Of a stretch of DNA of 64,000 bases, positions 31,253 to 39,996 are shown in pieces (the first letter of the stretch is position 1; every line of letters begins with the position of its first letter). The notes beneath the pieces were generated by a model, which saw only the letters and a program-made list of their open reading frames with translations, was not told the origin of the DNA and did not search any database. The DNA lies in assembly GCA_965248135.1 (NCBI GenBank), contig CBDFIN010000009.1, forward strand, positions 248,001 to 312,000. The letters run 5' to 3'. The DNA is from SZUA-100 sp965248135. GTDB taxonomy: Bacteria; Pseudomonadota; Alphaproteobacteria; Rhizobiales; Rhizobiaceae. The position numbers and the translations under genes are program-made.

Positions 31253-31747
31253 TTACTCATGCACCCCCGCTTCACCGGAGTGCAAAGTTTCACTTCCCCA
31301 GACAAACCGGCCGAACTGAAGCGCCATCAGACTGAAGCAAATGGGCATTGAACCCAGCAACAGCCATTTCGGCATATCGAGCGAACGCATGTCGGCATCG
31401 CCATAGTTGTAGGCCTTCAAGGTGTTTGCGCCGCTGTACCAGACCAGGAACAGGCATATTATTATGCAAACCACAGATACGGTCCGCGAAAACGCAGCCG
31501 ACATATTTTTAGGTAAAAACGCGGTCAGCATTTCGATGTATACGTGGCCACGGATACGCACTAACCAGGGTGAAGCACACATGGCAATGTATAAAAGCCC
31601 ATACTCTGAAAACGTAAAAATGTGAGACGAACCCGAGTATCCAAAGGAGCGCAGCGTCGCCTGGATAACAATGGCAAACATGATCGCCACCAGATAAACA
31701 CCAGCAAAAATCGCCAGAGCATTACATATTTTGTCGAGCAGTCGCAT
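31253..31747 (-). CDS. dctQ: TRAP transporter small permease subunit (DctQ)
   Basis: A 164-residue membrane protein with four hydrophobic segments, the expected topology of the DctQ subunit that docks onto DctM. The second helix region contains FSEYGLLYIAMCASPWLVRIRGHVYIEML, the family's characteristic E-x-x-x-Y and R-G-H-V segment. Located between DctP and DctM in the usual P-Q-M order. Confidence 0.9.
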   Translation of the reverse strand: MRLLDKICNALAIFAGVYLVAIMFAIVIQATLRSFGYSGSSHIFTFSEYGLLYIAMCASPWLVRIRGHVYIEMLTAFLPKNMSAAFSRTVSVVCIIICLFLVWYSGANTLKAYNYGDADMRSLDMPKWLLLGSMPICFSLMALQFGRFVWGSETLHSGEAGVHE

Positions 31748-31828
31748 TTAAAAAGCCTGTCGCCGCAAACATCCCGGCGCACTGGTCCAACAATGCGCCG
31801 GGAATTGTCTTTTCAAATGATGATCAAG

Positions 31829-32851
31829 TTATTCGTTATAGTACAGCTTACGCAGTTTTGCGTAGTTTTCGGTGCTGCCCATTTCCTTCAGCCTGCTTTC
31901 CATGCGGCTCCACGCCGCATCATCGGCAAGCTTTAGATATTTGGCTGCTCCTTCGTCACTCATCTGGACAAATTCCATGCCACCAGCTTTGAGTTTCTCA
32001 GCATCCGAAACCACGTCTTTTTGACGATCATTATAGGATTTTTGCTCCCATTCGATCACCACGTCCTGAATCAGCTTCTGTGACTCAGCCGACAATGCGT
32101 TCCAGGAATCCTTGTTGAAAATCACCCCAATGTCGGTGTTATAAAATTGCGGGTCAATGCGATATTTCATGAACTTGTCCCACTTGAGATCAATCAATCC
32201 GATCGACGTCCAGGCTGCCGCATCGACAACACCCTTCTCAAGAGCTGAATAAACCTCTGTAGCCTTCATGGAGGAGGTGGTCGCGTTCAATGCTTCAAAA
32301 AAGGCGTGATAAATCGGGTTGTCGCGTAACTTGACACCGGTAAGGTCAATTACACCGTCTGCGCCCATCTTGAATGGTTTGGTGTTGTAGATATGAAACT
32401 GTACACCGCCATCGATCCAGCCCAGATGTTTGGCATTGAACCGTTGCTGGTGAGCTGCGTCCATCACGGCTGCTCCACCATTTGCGCGGGCTTCCATCGG
32501 GGTGACACGAGCCGCAACCATTGCATCGATTTCAGGCACCGAGGCACCGTAGAAACTGCCCGGTGTATGAACCATGTCAACCACACCATCACGCAACGCT
32601 GCCGGTTGTTGGAACATGCCAATAGCTTCCGGTCCACCCTTTACTTCGATCTCAACGATACCTTTGCCGCGCTGATTGATGTCTTCAACCATGGCAAGAA
32701 AGGTCTTTGTGTAGACCAGAAAACCTGGAAACGCGTGGACCGCAGTGACTTTGTCGGCGGCAAATGTTGAAGAGGTCGCCAGCAGCATTGAAAATGCCCC
32801 TGCGGTTGCCGCTCCCAATAGCCTGGCAGCATAGGCTTTTACAAAGTTCAT
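31829..32851 (-). CDS. dctP: TRAP transporter periplasmic solute-binding protein (DctP)
   Basis: A 340-residue periplasmic binding protein. The signal peptide ends near SSTFAADK. The mature part has the DctP fold with MFQQPAALRDGVVDMVHTPGSFY and the conserved substrate-carboxylate arginine in GVKLRDNPIYHAFFEALNA, which predicts a carboxylate ligand. The ATG at 32851 follows AGGAAGGAA; the earlier start at 32872 lacks a site. It is the first of the tightly packed operon genes that run to 21499. Confidence 0.92.
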   Translation of the reverse strand: MNFVKAYAARLLGAATAGAFSMLLATSSTFAADKVTAVHAFPGFLVYTKTFLAMVEDINQRGKGIVEIEVKGGPEAIGMFQQPAALRDGVVDMVHTPGSFYGASVPEIDAMVAARVTPMEARANGGAAVMDAAHQQRFNAKHLGWIDGGVQFHIYNTKPFKMGADGVIDLTGVKLRDNPIYHAFFEALNATTSSMKATEVYSALEKGVVDAAAWTSIGLIDLKWDKFMKYRIDPQFYNTDIGVIFNKDSWNALSAESQKLIQDVVIEWEQKSYNDRQKDVVSDAEKLKAGGMEFVQMSDEGAAKYLKLADDAAWSRMESRLKEMGSTENYAKLRKLYYNE

Positions 32852-32924
32852 TGATATTCCTTCCTGTTGCATTCACTTTTGGTCAATTAACTGAAGTTGG
32901 AACCGGCAATATCACCGGCTCAAT

Positions 32925-34040
32925 TCAGGCTAGCTGACTCATGAATTTTTCTATTGTGGAAATCAGTCTATCATTGTGTTCGGTTATTGAAAGGCAAAAT
33001 CGACAAAAGTGTTCGAGGCCCGTCTCACGCGTGCGGTTGATTATAAAACCACCTTCATCGAAAAGATATTCCACAAGCGCTTCAACCTCTTTAGCACCCT
33101 TGCCGTCAATTGTTGCAAGCAAGAAGTTGGCTTCGCTGGGTAGCGTGGAAATACCAAGCCCGGCAAGGGCATTGGCCACCCTGTCTCTTTCGCGTACGAT
33201 TTCACTGACGCGCTGTGTGATAATTTTCATGTCTTGCAATGCAGCTATTGCTGCAGCCTGGGCCATCGCATTGACCGTTCCCATGCCGCGGGCAGCGTAA
33301 AGCCCGCCAATCATCGACGCTGGTGCATTGCACCAGCCGACACGCAGCCCTGCCAGACCAAACGCCTTCGAAAACGTGCGGGTAACCAAGACATTTTCGT
33401 GGCATTCCACTAACGCGTGAACCTTGGCACAATAGTCCAGTCCCTGGAACTCGCCATAGGCCAAATCGATTACGATTGCGATCGAGGAAGGTATGCGTTC
33501 CACCAGCGCGCAAATCTGTAAAGCAGATATCGCAGTGCCCGTCGGATTGTTCGGATTAGCCAGAAAAATAAGCCTGGTGTGTGGTGAAATGGCAGATAAC
33601 AGCTTGTCCGGTTCGGTGGTGAAATCGGTTTCATCTGCCTTGAGGAGCCGCGCATTCATCCGATTTGCCGTTAGCACGAACTGAATGTAGCCGTATTGAG
33701 AAATCAGTATTTCATCGTCTGATCGAATGAAGTTCCTGGCAATAACATCAAGCAGTTCCTCGGAGCCATTGCCGCAAATAATTTGTTCGGGATCGAGGCC
33801 ATATGTTTTGCCAATTAACTGCCGCAGATCATCATTACGGGGACTGCCATAGTAATTTATCCGGGCTTTGGTGTTGTCAATCGCATCACCAATGCGTGGT
33901 GTCGGGCCGTAGGGAAGCTCATTATACCCAAGGTTGATAATGGGCAGCCCCCGCGGGTGCGGACGCGCGATCCGGCCCCTCAAATTCATTGGCGTGAGGT
34001 AGCTTTTGGGCCGGGTCAAATCAGAGGAAGAATGATGCAT
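32925..34040 (-). CDS. Class I/II aminotransferase, histidinol-phosphate aminotransferase-like
   Basis: A 371-residue PLP enzyme. Visible are YYGSPRNDDLRQLIGKTYG, ICGNGSEELLDVIARNF, FLANPNNPTGTAIS, VIDLAYGEF and the PLP lysine in RTFSKAFGLAGLRVGW; the end has an arginine in HFCRFCLSI in place of the usual FLRI. These are HisC-type motifs, but the setting with opine-dehydrogenase-like and racemase-like genes suggests a catabolic aminotransferase rather than histidine synthesis. Starts at ATG 34040; no strong ribosome site is visible. It lies 122 bp below the dehydrogenase gene and 73 bp above DctP. Confidence 0.88.
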   Translation of the reverse strand: MHHSSSDLTRPKSYLTPMNLRGRIARPHPRGLPIINLGYNELPYGPTPRIGDAIDNTKARINYYGSPRNDDLRQLIGKTYGLDPEQIICGNGSEELLDVIARNFIRSDDEILISQYGYIQFVLTANRMNARLLKADETDFTTEPDKLLSAISPHTRLIFLANPNNPTGTAISALQICALVERIPSSIAIVIDLAYGEFQGLDYCAKVHALVECHENVLVTRTFSKAFGLAGLRVGWCNAPASMIGGLYAARGMGTVNAMAQAAAIAALQDMKIITQRVSEIVRERDRVANALAGLGISTLPSEANFLLATIDGKGAKEVEALVEYLFDEGGFIINRTRETGLEHFCRFCLSITEHNDRLISTIEKFMSQLA

Positions 34041-34162
34041 CTGCGGTCACATTTTGCCAGCGAAGTCGCACTTCAACATCCACAATGATGTCGAAAGCTT
34101 GGGCGATTTTCAATTTCCACAATCCAAATGGCACAGAAGCCAAAAGATCATCGCTTTTAACT

Positions 34163-35152
34163 TTAGTCAAGCACCGGTGGTCGAACCAGCCCATTGTGCT
34201 GTAGAATTTTCAGGAATTCTGACAATCTTTGCTCGCGATATGCCGCAACATCGACCTTTGAATAGTCAAAAAATCCATTGCCAGAACGCAGGCCGATGCG
34301 ATTATTTTCCATATTGTCTTTGACAATCCCGGGGGCTTCGAACCGGTCACTGTCCATTGCTTTGCTCATATATTGGCTGGCATAGTACAAGATATCTCCG
34401 CCGCCCCAGTCGATGAATTCGAGCATGCCCAGCACGGCAAACCGCAGACCAAAACCATACTTGATCGCCTTATCCACATCTTCTGCAGAAGCCACGCCAT
34501 CTTCGACCAGTCTGGCAGCCTCATTCATCGCCAGCGCCTGAATTCTGGGCACGATATATCCGGGCGAGGCCTTGCAGACGACCGGCACCTTGCCAATAGT
34601 TTCCAAAAAACCGGTTAGCGTATTTGTGACATCGCTATTGGTCTGCGGCGTGGGGCTAACCTCGACCAACGGCACCATGAATGCCGGATTGAGCCAGTGA
34701 GCGTTCAAAAACCGATCCGGCGATTGGGTGAATTCGGCAAGATCGGTAGACAGAATGGTTGATGTGGTGGAGGCCAGAATTGCGGTGTCTTTGGCATGGT
34801 GGTCAAACAGGCTGAATGCCTCGGACTTTGCCTTCAAAACCTCCGGCACGCCTTCAAACACAATTGAAGCGTCGGCTAACGCTTCTGGCGCATTGTGAAG
34901 GGCAAAGACTGTTACCCTGCCAACAATGTGAGCAATGGCGTCTGGGTCAAATGCACCAAGTTGCGCAAGCGATGTCAGGGTCGCTTTGACTTCTAAGATC
35001 GTGTCGGTGTGGAATTTCTCGAATTCCTCGCTGGTGCGTTGCTTGGCATCCAGCAGTCTAATTTGGTGACCGCCATATGCTACCGCGTGGGCAATACCCC
35101 TGCCCATGCGGCCTGCACCAATGCAGGCAATTATCTGTCTGTCGAAAGTCAC
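34163..35152 (-). CDS. 3-hydroxyacyl-CoA dehydrogenase-family oxidoreductase
   Basis: A 329-residue NAD-dependent dehydrogenase. The N-terminal Rossmann motif is IACIGAGRMGRGIAHAVAYGGH; the catalytic region shows LASTTSTILSTDLAEFTQSPDRFLNAHWLNPAFMVPLVEV, where the usual His of HFFNP is kept as HWLNP, and the second domain has SPGYIVPRIQALAMNEAARLVEDGVAS. Relatives include 3-hydroxybutyryl-CoA, L-gulonate and L-carnitine dehydrogenases, so the substrate may be a free hydroxy-acid rather than a CoA ester. Its start overlaps the end of the opine-dehydrogenase-like gene by 4 bp. Confidence 0.88.
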   Translation of the reverse strand: MTFDRQIIACIGAGRMGRGIAHAVAYGGHQIRLLDAKQRTSEEFEKFHTDTILEVKATLTSLAQLGAFDPDAIAHIVGRVTVFALHNAPEALADASIVFEGVPEVLKAKSEAFSLFDHHAKDTAILASTTSTILSTDLAEFTQSPDRFLNAHWLNPAFMVPLVEVSPTPQTNSDVTNTLTGFLETIGKVPVVCKASPGYIVPRIQALAMNEAARLVEDGVASAEDVDKAIKYGFGLRFAVLGMLEFIDWGGGDILYYASQYMSKAMDSDRFEAPGIVKDNMENNRIGLRSGNGFFDYSKVDVAAYREQRLSEFLKILQHNGLVRPPVLD

Positions 35153-36225
35153 AGGCCCGCTCCGAGCATTTTGTGAACTTCGTCAACCGATAATTCGCCA
35201 AGCCCCATTGCAGCCAGGGTGCGTGGCGAGGCGGAAAAATCTATGCCGGATGCAGCCCCGGCCACATTGAGCAATCCCCTGGCAACTGGACAAGGCACGG
35301 CCACCCAGTCAGCAACGGAAACCAGGAAGGAAAGCCCCAGACCGATATCTTCGGTGATATAGCGATGTTGGCGCAGATCCAACGGCTCATGCCAATCGCC
35401 AGAATCAACCAGTTTGTCATGGGCCAGATTGCCGTACATCCAGTTGCTGGTATTGTAGTGATCGGCAAGCGGGAAATGCGGTGGTCCATATCCCAGCGCC
35501 TCGCGCACGGCAATCCGTTCTGCGTCCAGTGCGTCGTGCACATTGCGTATCGATGGCTGCGTACCTTCATTGTGGATGTCCCAGGCATCGAAATGTTCAA
35601 TTGGCCCCGCATTCATGATGATCAGCGGTGGATGAATGATCGGCCCTGCATTCATCAGCGCTGCCGACAAAGCATCGCCGCAAGGTTCGATTGCATTTGG
35701 GAATGCTGTTGAAATCACGTCGAGCGCCGGTTGTGAGCTGTCGGCAGGGAAAATACCGGTTGGCAGTCTTGAGGCACGAGTGGTTATTCGAACGGTGTGA
35801 TCGTTTTGTTTTCTGGCAAGCCAGGGCAAAGTGCCCGTCTCGGCCAAAATGACCCGTGCCGTTGATCCCATGTGTCGAAACCGCCTCATCATCAAGTAGG
35901 AGCCGAACGTGCCGGGTGTCAGTAAAATAACCTGATCGTCACTGACGTAAGGCGCCAGCAAAGAAGCAATGTCCTCATGTGTGTTGGCCGGCGTCGGAAC
36001 CAAAATCAATTCTACGGCATCCATGGCGACTGCGATATCATCCGTCATTTGCGGAACGACTTTGCGCTTGCCTTGATAATCCACAATTGTCAGGCCGCCA
36101 TTCCTGTTGACGCCGGAAAAGCTATCAATTGACCTGCGCCACCACGAAACCTCATGGCCGGCTTCGATCATATCTGCAACCGCGGCGCAGGATCCGTTAC
36201 CGCCACCAAGTACGGCTAGTTTCAT
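35149..36225 (-). CDS. NAD/NADP octopine/nopaline dehydrogenase-family protein
   Basis: A 358-residue member of the opine dehydrogenase family. It opens with the Rossmann motif MKLAVLGGGNGSCAAVADMIEAGHEVSWWRR, and the C-terminal domain has MNAGPIIHPPLIIMNAGPIE, with the H-P-x-x-x-x-N arrangement that holds the catalytic His and Asn, and ALGYGPPHFPLADHYN. The family oxidises or forms secondary amines linking an amino acid and an oxo-acid. The ATG at 36225 follows AGGAGAC; an earlier frame start at 36276 lies within the racemase-like gene. This points to an opine-like or N-substituted amino acid substrate. Confidence 0.87.
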   Translation of the reverse strand: MKLAVLGGGNGSCAAVADMIEAGHEVSWWRRSIDSFSGVNRNGGLTIVDYQGKRKVVPQMTDDIAVAMDAVELILVPTPANTHEDIASLLAPYVSDDQVILLTPGTFGSYLMMRRFRHMGSTARVILAETGTLPWLARKQNDHTVRITTRASRLPTGIFPADSSQPALDVISTAFPNAIEPCGDALSAALMNAGPIIHPPLIIMNAGPIEHFDAWDIHNEGTQPSIRNVHDALDAERIAVREALGYGPPHFPLADHYNTSNWMYGNLAHDKLVDSGDWHEPLDLRQHRYITEDIGLGLSFLVSVADWVAVPCPVARGLLNVAGAASGIDFSASPRTLAAMGLGELSVDEVHKMLGAGL

Positions 36226-36241
36226 CCGATGTCTCCTGTGA

Positions 36242-37015
36242 CTAGAGGCCCTTGGGATTGGAGAGAAATTCCTCAATGATTTCGGGAGGCGCCTTCGCGT
36301 AGTCAGAAACCCGGCTGACGCTTTGCCCGGTCAGGCGCTTGAGCTGCACCGCCATTTCGGCCATCTTGACGACGATTGGAATGCCGTTGATAACCGGCGC
36401 ACCATCGATCATGTGGTTATGAAAATTTGAGAACAGCAGCATGGGAATTCCACCACCGGGGATCAATACATCGCTGCCTGAAGCAACCAAAGGCTTGCCC
36501 TGCTGTTCAAACGATTTTTTGACCTGCTGCGATTTTTCTTCTGAGTTGTAAGCATCGAGAATCTGTCCGGGCCTGAAGGTCATGGCATGCACACCCGTCA
36601 CCCGTTCTTTCAAGCCATATTTGCCGATTTGGTGATGAAACCATGGAATGAATCGCGGATTGTTGGCGACGATGCCCAGCCTTTGTCCAAGTTGACAACA
36701 ATAGAGCATCGTCGCTTCGCCCAATGCCACAATTGGAATATCAACGGTCGCCCTTGCTTCATACAATCCAGCGTCCTGAAAATGACCGACAATAAAGGCG
36801 TCGTAGCCTTCTCTTTCCGCTTGTATTGCGTTGCAGATCATCTCTCGGGCACATCGAAATTCCACCAGTGGATGGGCGTATGAATCAAACGGTGTTATGC
36901 CATTAATATCGATCGACGTATCCGGGGATGCGATGTCCTTGAGATGGCTACCCAGCATCTCCCAATAGGTTTTGCCGTTTTCATGATCGACATAGCTTTG
37001 ATACCACAGTTTCAT
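36242..37015 (-). CDS. Asp/Glu/hydantoin racemase-fold protein lacking both usual cysteines
   Basis: A 257-residue protein of the Asp/Glu racemase superfamily, opening with MKLWYQSYVDHENGKTY like hydantoin racemases and maleate isomerases. The two catalytic-cysteine positions look substituted: the first region reads YDAFIVGHFQDAGLYEARATVDIPIVALGEA (His where GC is usual) and the second reads SDVLIPGGGIPMLL (Gly-Gly where GC is usual). Racemase or isomerase chemistry by the two-cysteine mechanism is therefore unlikely unless other residues stand in. ATG at 37015 preferred over GTG at 37021. First gene of the minus-strand block. Confidence 0.8.
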   Translation of the reverse strand: MKLWYQSYVDHENGKTYWEMLGSHLKDIASPDTSIDINGITPFDSYAHPLVEFRCAREMICNAIQAEREGYDAFIVGHFQDAGLYEARATVDIPIVALGEATMLYCCQLGQRLGIVANNPRFIPWFHHQIGKYGLKERVTGVHAMTFRPGQILDAYNSEEKSQQVKKSFEQQGKPLVASGSDVLIPGGGIPMLLFSNFHNHMIDGAPVINGIPIVVKMAEMAVQLKRLTGQSVSRVSDYAKAPPEIIEEFLSNPKGL

Positions 37016-37021
37016 TTCCAC

Positions 37022-37430
37022 CCCGACCGTTCAGATTTCGATAGAAAACAAGTTACATAGCATGGTCGAAATAACCAGCGGCATTATTTCGGTTTCTCCC
37101 GCATCGGGTCAACTTGCAATGAACCGGATTTAGCCTGTTTGGTGGCAATCCCAACTGCTCATATAGCTGGACACCTTTAGCTGGACACCTTCAAAATGAT
37201 TCAATCCATACTCTCTTCGCTCACGGCGGGCGTTGCCCGGGCCTGCGCCAGGGCGGCGCGAAGGCGCCGGTCACTGTGCGCTCCTGATGAGCCATGATCA
37301 CTTTAAGGTAATCATGTCATGCTGGAATAGCATTGTGGGAAGTCATAGTTAAATATAGCTTTATAGTTTAACGACTTAAACATGATTCCATCATTAGTTT
37401 TTTGTTCGTGGCCGTGCGGCTCTTTTCAAT
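37022..37430. other. 409-bp intergenic region upstream of the catabolic block
   Basis: Lies between the first gene of the catabolic block and the nnrD/E end. It should hold the promoter of the block. Contents recognised: a two-unit direct repeat of TAGCTGGACACCTT at 37164-37190 and a diverged family X repeat at about 37196-37324. No coding sequence and no clear regulator box were seen. Confidence 0.5.
37196..37324 (+). repeat. Dispersed palindromic repeat, family X, copy 1 (diverged)
   Basis: About 130 bp resembling 49335-49483 in the same orientation. Shared blocks include TCTTCGCTCACGG, TTGCCCGGGCCTG, GGGCGGCGC and GCGCCGGTCACTGTGCGCTC, ending in CATGATCACTTTAAGGTAAT and CATGCTGG. It lacks the clean TATAGCATGA terminal repeats seen in the other two copies, so it looks older or truncated. 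Confidence 0.7.
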
Positions 37431-38927
37431 TCAAAGTGCTGTGGTTTGTTGCCTGGCAAACATTGCGGCAAGAGACTGGCGCAAGGCCTGATCAAGATCG
37501 CTGGAGACCAGGGGAGGGCCGAACCTGTTCGCCGCATCGCCGTGAAGCCATACTGCGGCTGCGGCAGCCTCGAATGCGGCCATGCCCTGGGCCAGAAATC
37601 CACCAATGATGCCCGACAGTACGTCGCCGCTGCCTGCGGTCGCAAGCCATGGCGGGGCATTTTGCGCCACACAGGCACGTCCATCAGGGGCGGCAACCAC
37701 CGTATCGGCCCCCTTCAACACGATCGTTGCGCCCGCTATTTTGGCTGCCAGTTTTGCCTGACTTATCTTTGACTGAATATCGATTTGGCCAGGAAATAAC
37801 TTGGCGAACTCTCCCTCGTGCGGTGTCAGCACCGTGGTGCTGGCCGAAGCAGCGAGCGCCGAAAAGAGCACCTCTTGCTTGCCTTTGAAGGCTGTCAACG
37901 CACCGGCATCGATAACCAAAGAACGCTCTTTTTTCAGCGCCGCCAGCACCAGGGCGCGGGTCTGGCTTCCCGGCGCCAAGCCAGGGCCCACGACAACGCA
38001 ATTGAACCGTTTGTCGTCCAGTAGTGATGTCAGTTCAGCCGCGGATTTCATCTCGTATTGCATGATCGATGTCAACTGTGCAGCATTGGCCGCAATTGTA
38101 TCATGAGAGCCAGCGATAGTGACAAGTCCGGCACCGCAGCGCAGGGCACCCGCGGCGGCAAGCCTGGCAGCGCCCGACATCACCAGCGGCCCTGACACGA
38201 CAACAACATGACCACGCGAATATTTGTGACCCTCAATTGCATATCGGGGAAGGGCTGGCAGCCATAGCTCCGGCTGGTTAATCCACGCCTCAAAACCGGT
38301 TTTGGCGATGGTGTCGGCGAGAATGCCGATTTGACTGAGATAGGTTTTGCCACAAAGCGTTCTACCTGGCAGGAGCACATGCCCGGGTTTCTTTCTGAAG
38401 AATGTGACCGAGGCCGAGGCCTTGATCGCCACACCGCGTATCTGCCCGGTGGCGCCATCAACCCCGCTTGGCAGATCAATGGCAATGACCGGGCGCTGGC
38501 TTGTGTTGACGGCGGTGATCATATTGGCAATCGTGCCAGTAATATCCCGGTCGAGCCCGGCGCCGAACAAGGCATCAATTATCAGCTCATAGTGGTCGGG
38601 GTCCGGGTTGTCGACGGTGATGATTTCATCTGGCATTGCTCGTTGTGCGCTCGCCGCATCACCGTTGAGCCGGTTAAAATCTGACGCGCACCAGAGCTTT
38701 ACCCGCAGGCCGGATAGCAACAATATTCTGGCCGCAACGAAGCCATCTCCCGCGTTATTGCCGGTGCCGCATAGCACCAATACAGATTGGACTGCAGGAA
38801 ATTTTCTGCGAATAATTGTAGCAACAGCGCTGCCAGCGGTTTCCATCAATTCAATGCCCGGCACGCCCGATTCTATCGTCAGCTTATCGGCCTGATCCAT
38901 TTGCAAAGGGGTGAGTAGTTCATCCAT
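37431..38927 (-). CDS. nnr: Bifunctional NAD(P)H-hydrate epimerase / ADP-dependent dehydratase
   Basis: Repairs hydrated NAD(P)H: the N-terminal YjeF epimerase domain (ELLTPLQMDQADKLTIESG, CGTGNNAGDGFVAARILLLSGL) converts the R-form of NAD(P)HX and the C-terminal ribokinase-like dehydratase (HKYSRGHVVVVSGPLVMSGAARLAAAGALRCGAGLVTI, LATAGSGDVLSGIIGGFLAQG) removes water using ADP. Both active domains look complete over 498 residues. ATG at 38927 gives the family's MDELLT start; a TTG at 38963 would add 12 residues. It lies 103 bp downstream of the Crp/Fnr gene on the same strand. Confidence 0.95.
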   Translation of the reverse strand: MDELLTPLQMDQADKLTIESGVPGIELMETAGSAVATIIRRKFPAVQSVLVLCGTGNNAGDGFVAARILLLSGLRVKLWCASDFNRLNGDAASAQRAMPDEIITVDNPDPDHYELIIDALFGAGLDRDITGTIANMITAVNTSQRPVIAIDLPSGVDGATGQIRGVAIKASASVTFFRKKPGHVLLPGRTLCGKTYLSQIGILADTIAKTGFEAWINQPELWLPALPRYAIEGHKYSRGHVVVVSGPLVMSGAARLAAAGALRCGAGLVTIAGSHDTIAANAAQLTSIMQYEMKSAAELTSLLDDKRFNCVVVGPGLAPGSQTRALVLAALKKERSLVIDAGALTAFKGKQEVLFSALAASASTTVLTPHEGEFAKLFPGQIDIQSKISQAKLAAKIAGATIVLKGADTVVAAPDGRACVAQNAPPWLATAGSGDVLSGIIGGFLAQGMAAFEAAAAAVWLHGDAANRFGPPLVSSDLDQALRQSLAAMFARQQTTAL

Positions 38928-39030
38928 GCTCAAGCTTTTTTGACTGCAAGTGGTGTTTTTCAAATTATTAATAGCTACATATAGCTTCAGCTATTATCTG
39001 TTCGGCAACGTACATTGCAATTGCGGTATA

Positions 39031-39747
39031 TCAAGCATCGCAAAGGGTACTTATATTCTCACCATTGGCGATGTGGCGCAAGGTCTGCTCATTCAGAATG
39101 TGAACGCGATCATTGTCGTCACAGGTGATCAGTTGCAGTTCCCTTAACCTGGCGAAGGCCCTTGAAAGAGTTTCGGGGCGAAGACCCATATAATCCACGA
39201 TGTCTATTCGCTTTAGCAGCAGGTCGATTGTGCCATCAGCGTCAACTTTCAGCCTGTCCTGGCATTCGAAGATAAATGATGCCAGCTTCTCAAGCGACGA
39301 CTTTCTCGCCACGTCGGCACAATGGCGGCTAGTGAAGGCATCATGGCGCAGATGATTTGCTTTTAGCAGCGCACGAAATTCTCCGTCCTTTTGCAGCAGA
39401 TTGTCAAATTCTTCAGCCTTCAACAGATTGACCTTGACCGGAGAAAGGCAAATCAACGCACCGGCTCCCGATATTGTATGCCTGAAATCAAACACATCGC
39501 CGGCTATGAATATTGTTGATATGGATCGTCGACCGTCATTGAGAAGGTGTTGCCTCCCGACCACCCCCCTAGACAGTACGACGATGGAGCGATGGGCAAG
39601 AAAATCGCCAGCCAGCAGCGCACCAGTGTCAAACGAGCGGCAAGGGGAGGTTTTTAGTGACTTGCAGGCTGCATAAATCAAGGCATTGGCGCCAGACAAA
39701 CCGTCGGTTTCTCCCGGAATATGATGACCAACATCGGTGGCCAGCAT
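39031..39747 (-). CDS. Crp/Fnr-family transcriptional regulator
   Basis: A 238-residue regulator with an N-terminal cyclic-nucleotide-binding-like beta barrel (FIAGDVFDFRHTISGAGALICLSPVKVNLLKAEEFDNLL) and a C-terminal winged helix typical of the FnrN/FixK class (TIDLLLKRIDIVDYMGLRPETLSRAFARLREL, recognition-helix E-x-x-S-R). Those residues predict TTGAT-N4-ATCAA-type sites. The N-terminal four-cysteine [4Fe-4S] cluster pattern of oxygen-sensing Fnr is not evident; only two cysteines with a CKSLKTSPC spacing are seen. ATG at 39747 follows GGAGACGTT and gives the usual family length; a TTG at 39885 would add 46 poorly supported residues. Candidate target genes include nnrS. Confidence 0.85.
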   Translation of the reverse strand: MLATDVGHHIPGETDGLSGANALIYAACKSLKTSPCRSFDTGALLAGDFLAHRSIVVLSRGVVGRQHLLNDGRRSISTIFIAGDVFDFRHTISGAGALICLSPVKVNLLKAEEFDNLLQKDGEFRALLKANHLRHDAFTSRHCADVARKSSLEKLASFIFECQDRLKVDADGTIDLLLKRIDIVDYMGLRPETLSRAFARLRELQLITCDDNDRVHILNEQTLRHIANGENISTLCDA

Positions 39748-39996
39748 CAACGTCTCCAATCTTTCAATTTTTGCAAAAGCATTATTTATGCAATCGCCAG
39801 GTTCGCCTTGATCAAGATCAATAGTACAGACGGTATTCGCGATCGTCGCAACTGGCGTTGTTGCAAAATTGGCCGGTTGGCTCAAACGCCGCGCCGATGG
39901 CAGGCCGCTTTCTGCGGGAAAAATAATGCGGACATGAAAATGCGGTGTCGTTCGTGAAATCCAGCGCGCAATAGCCTGACGGGTGAGGCGGTTCGG

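Noticed and set aside
21499..37015. Interpretation of the island as a creatinine/N-methylhydantoin pathway
   Set aside because: HyuAB plus an isochorismatase-fold gene suggested it, and a creatinase is in the window, but the amidase cysteine is missing and the LeuCD-type pair and lyase do not fit that pathway.
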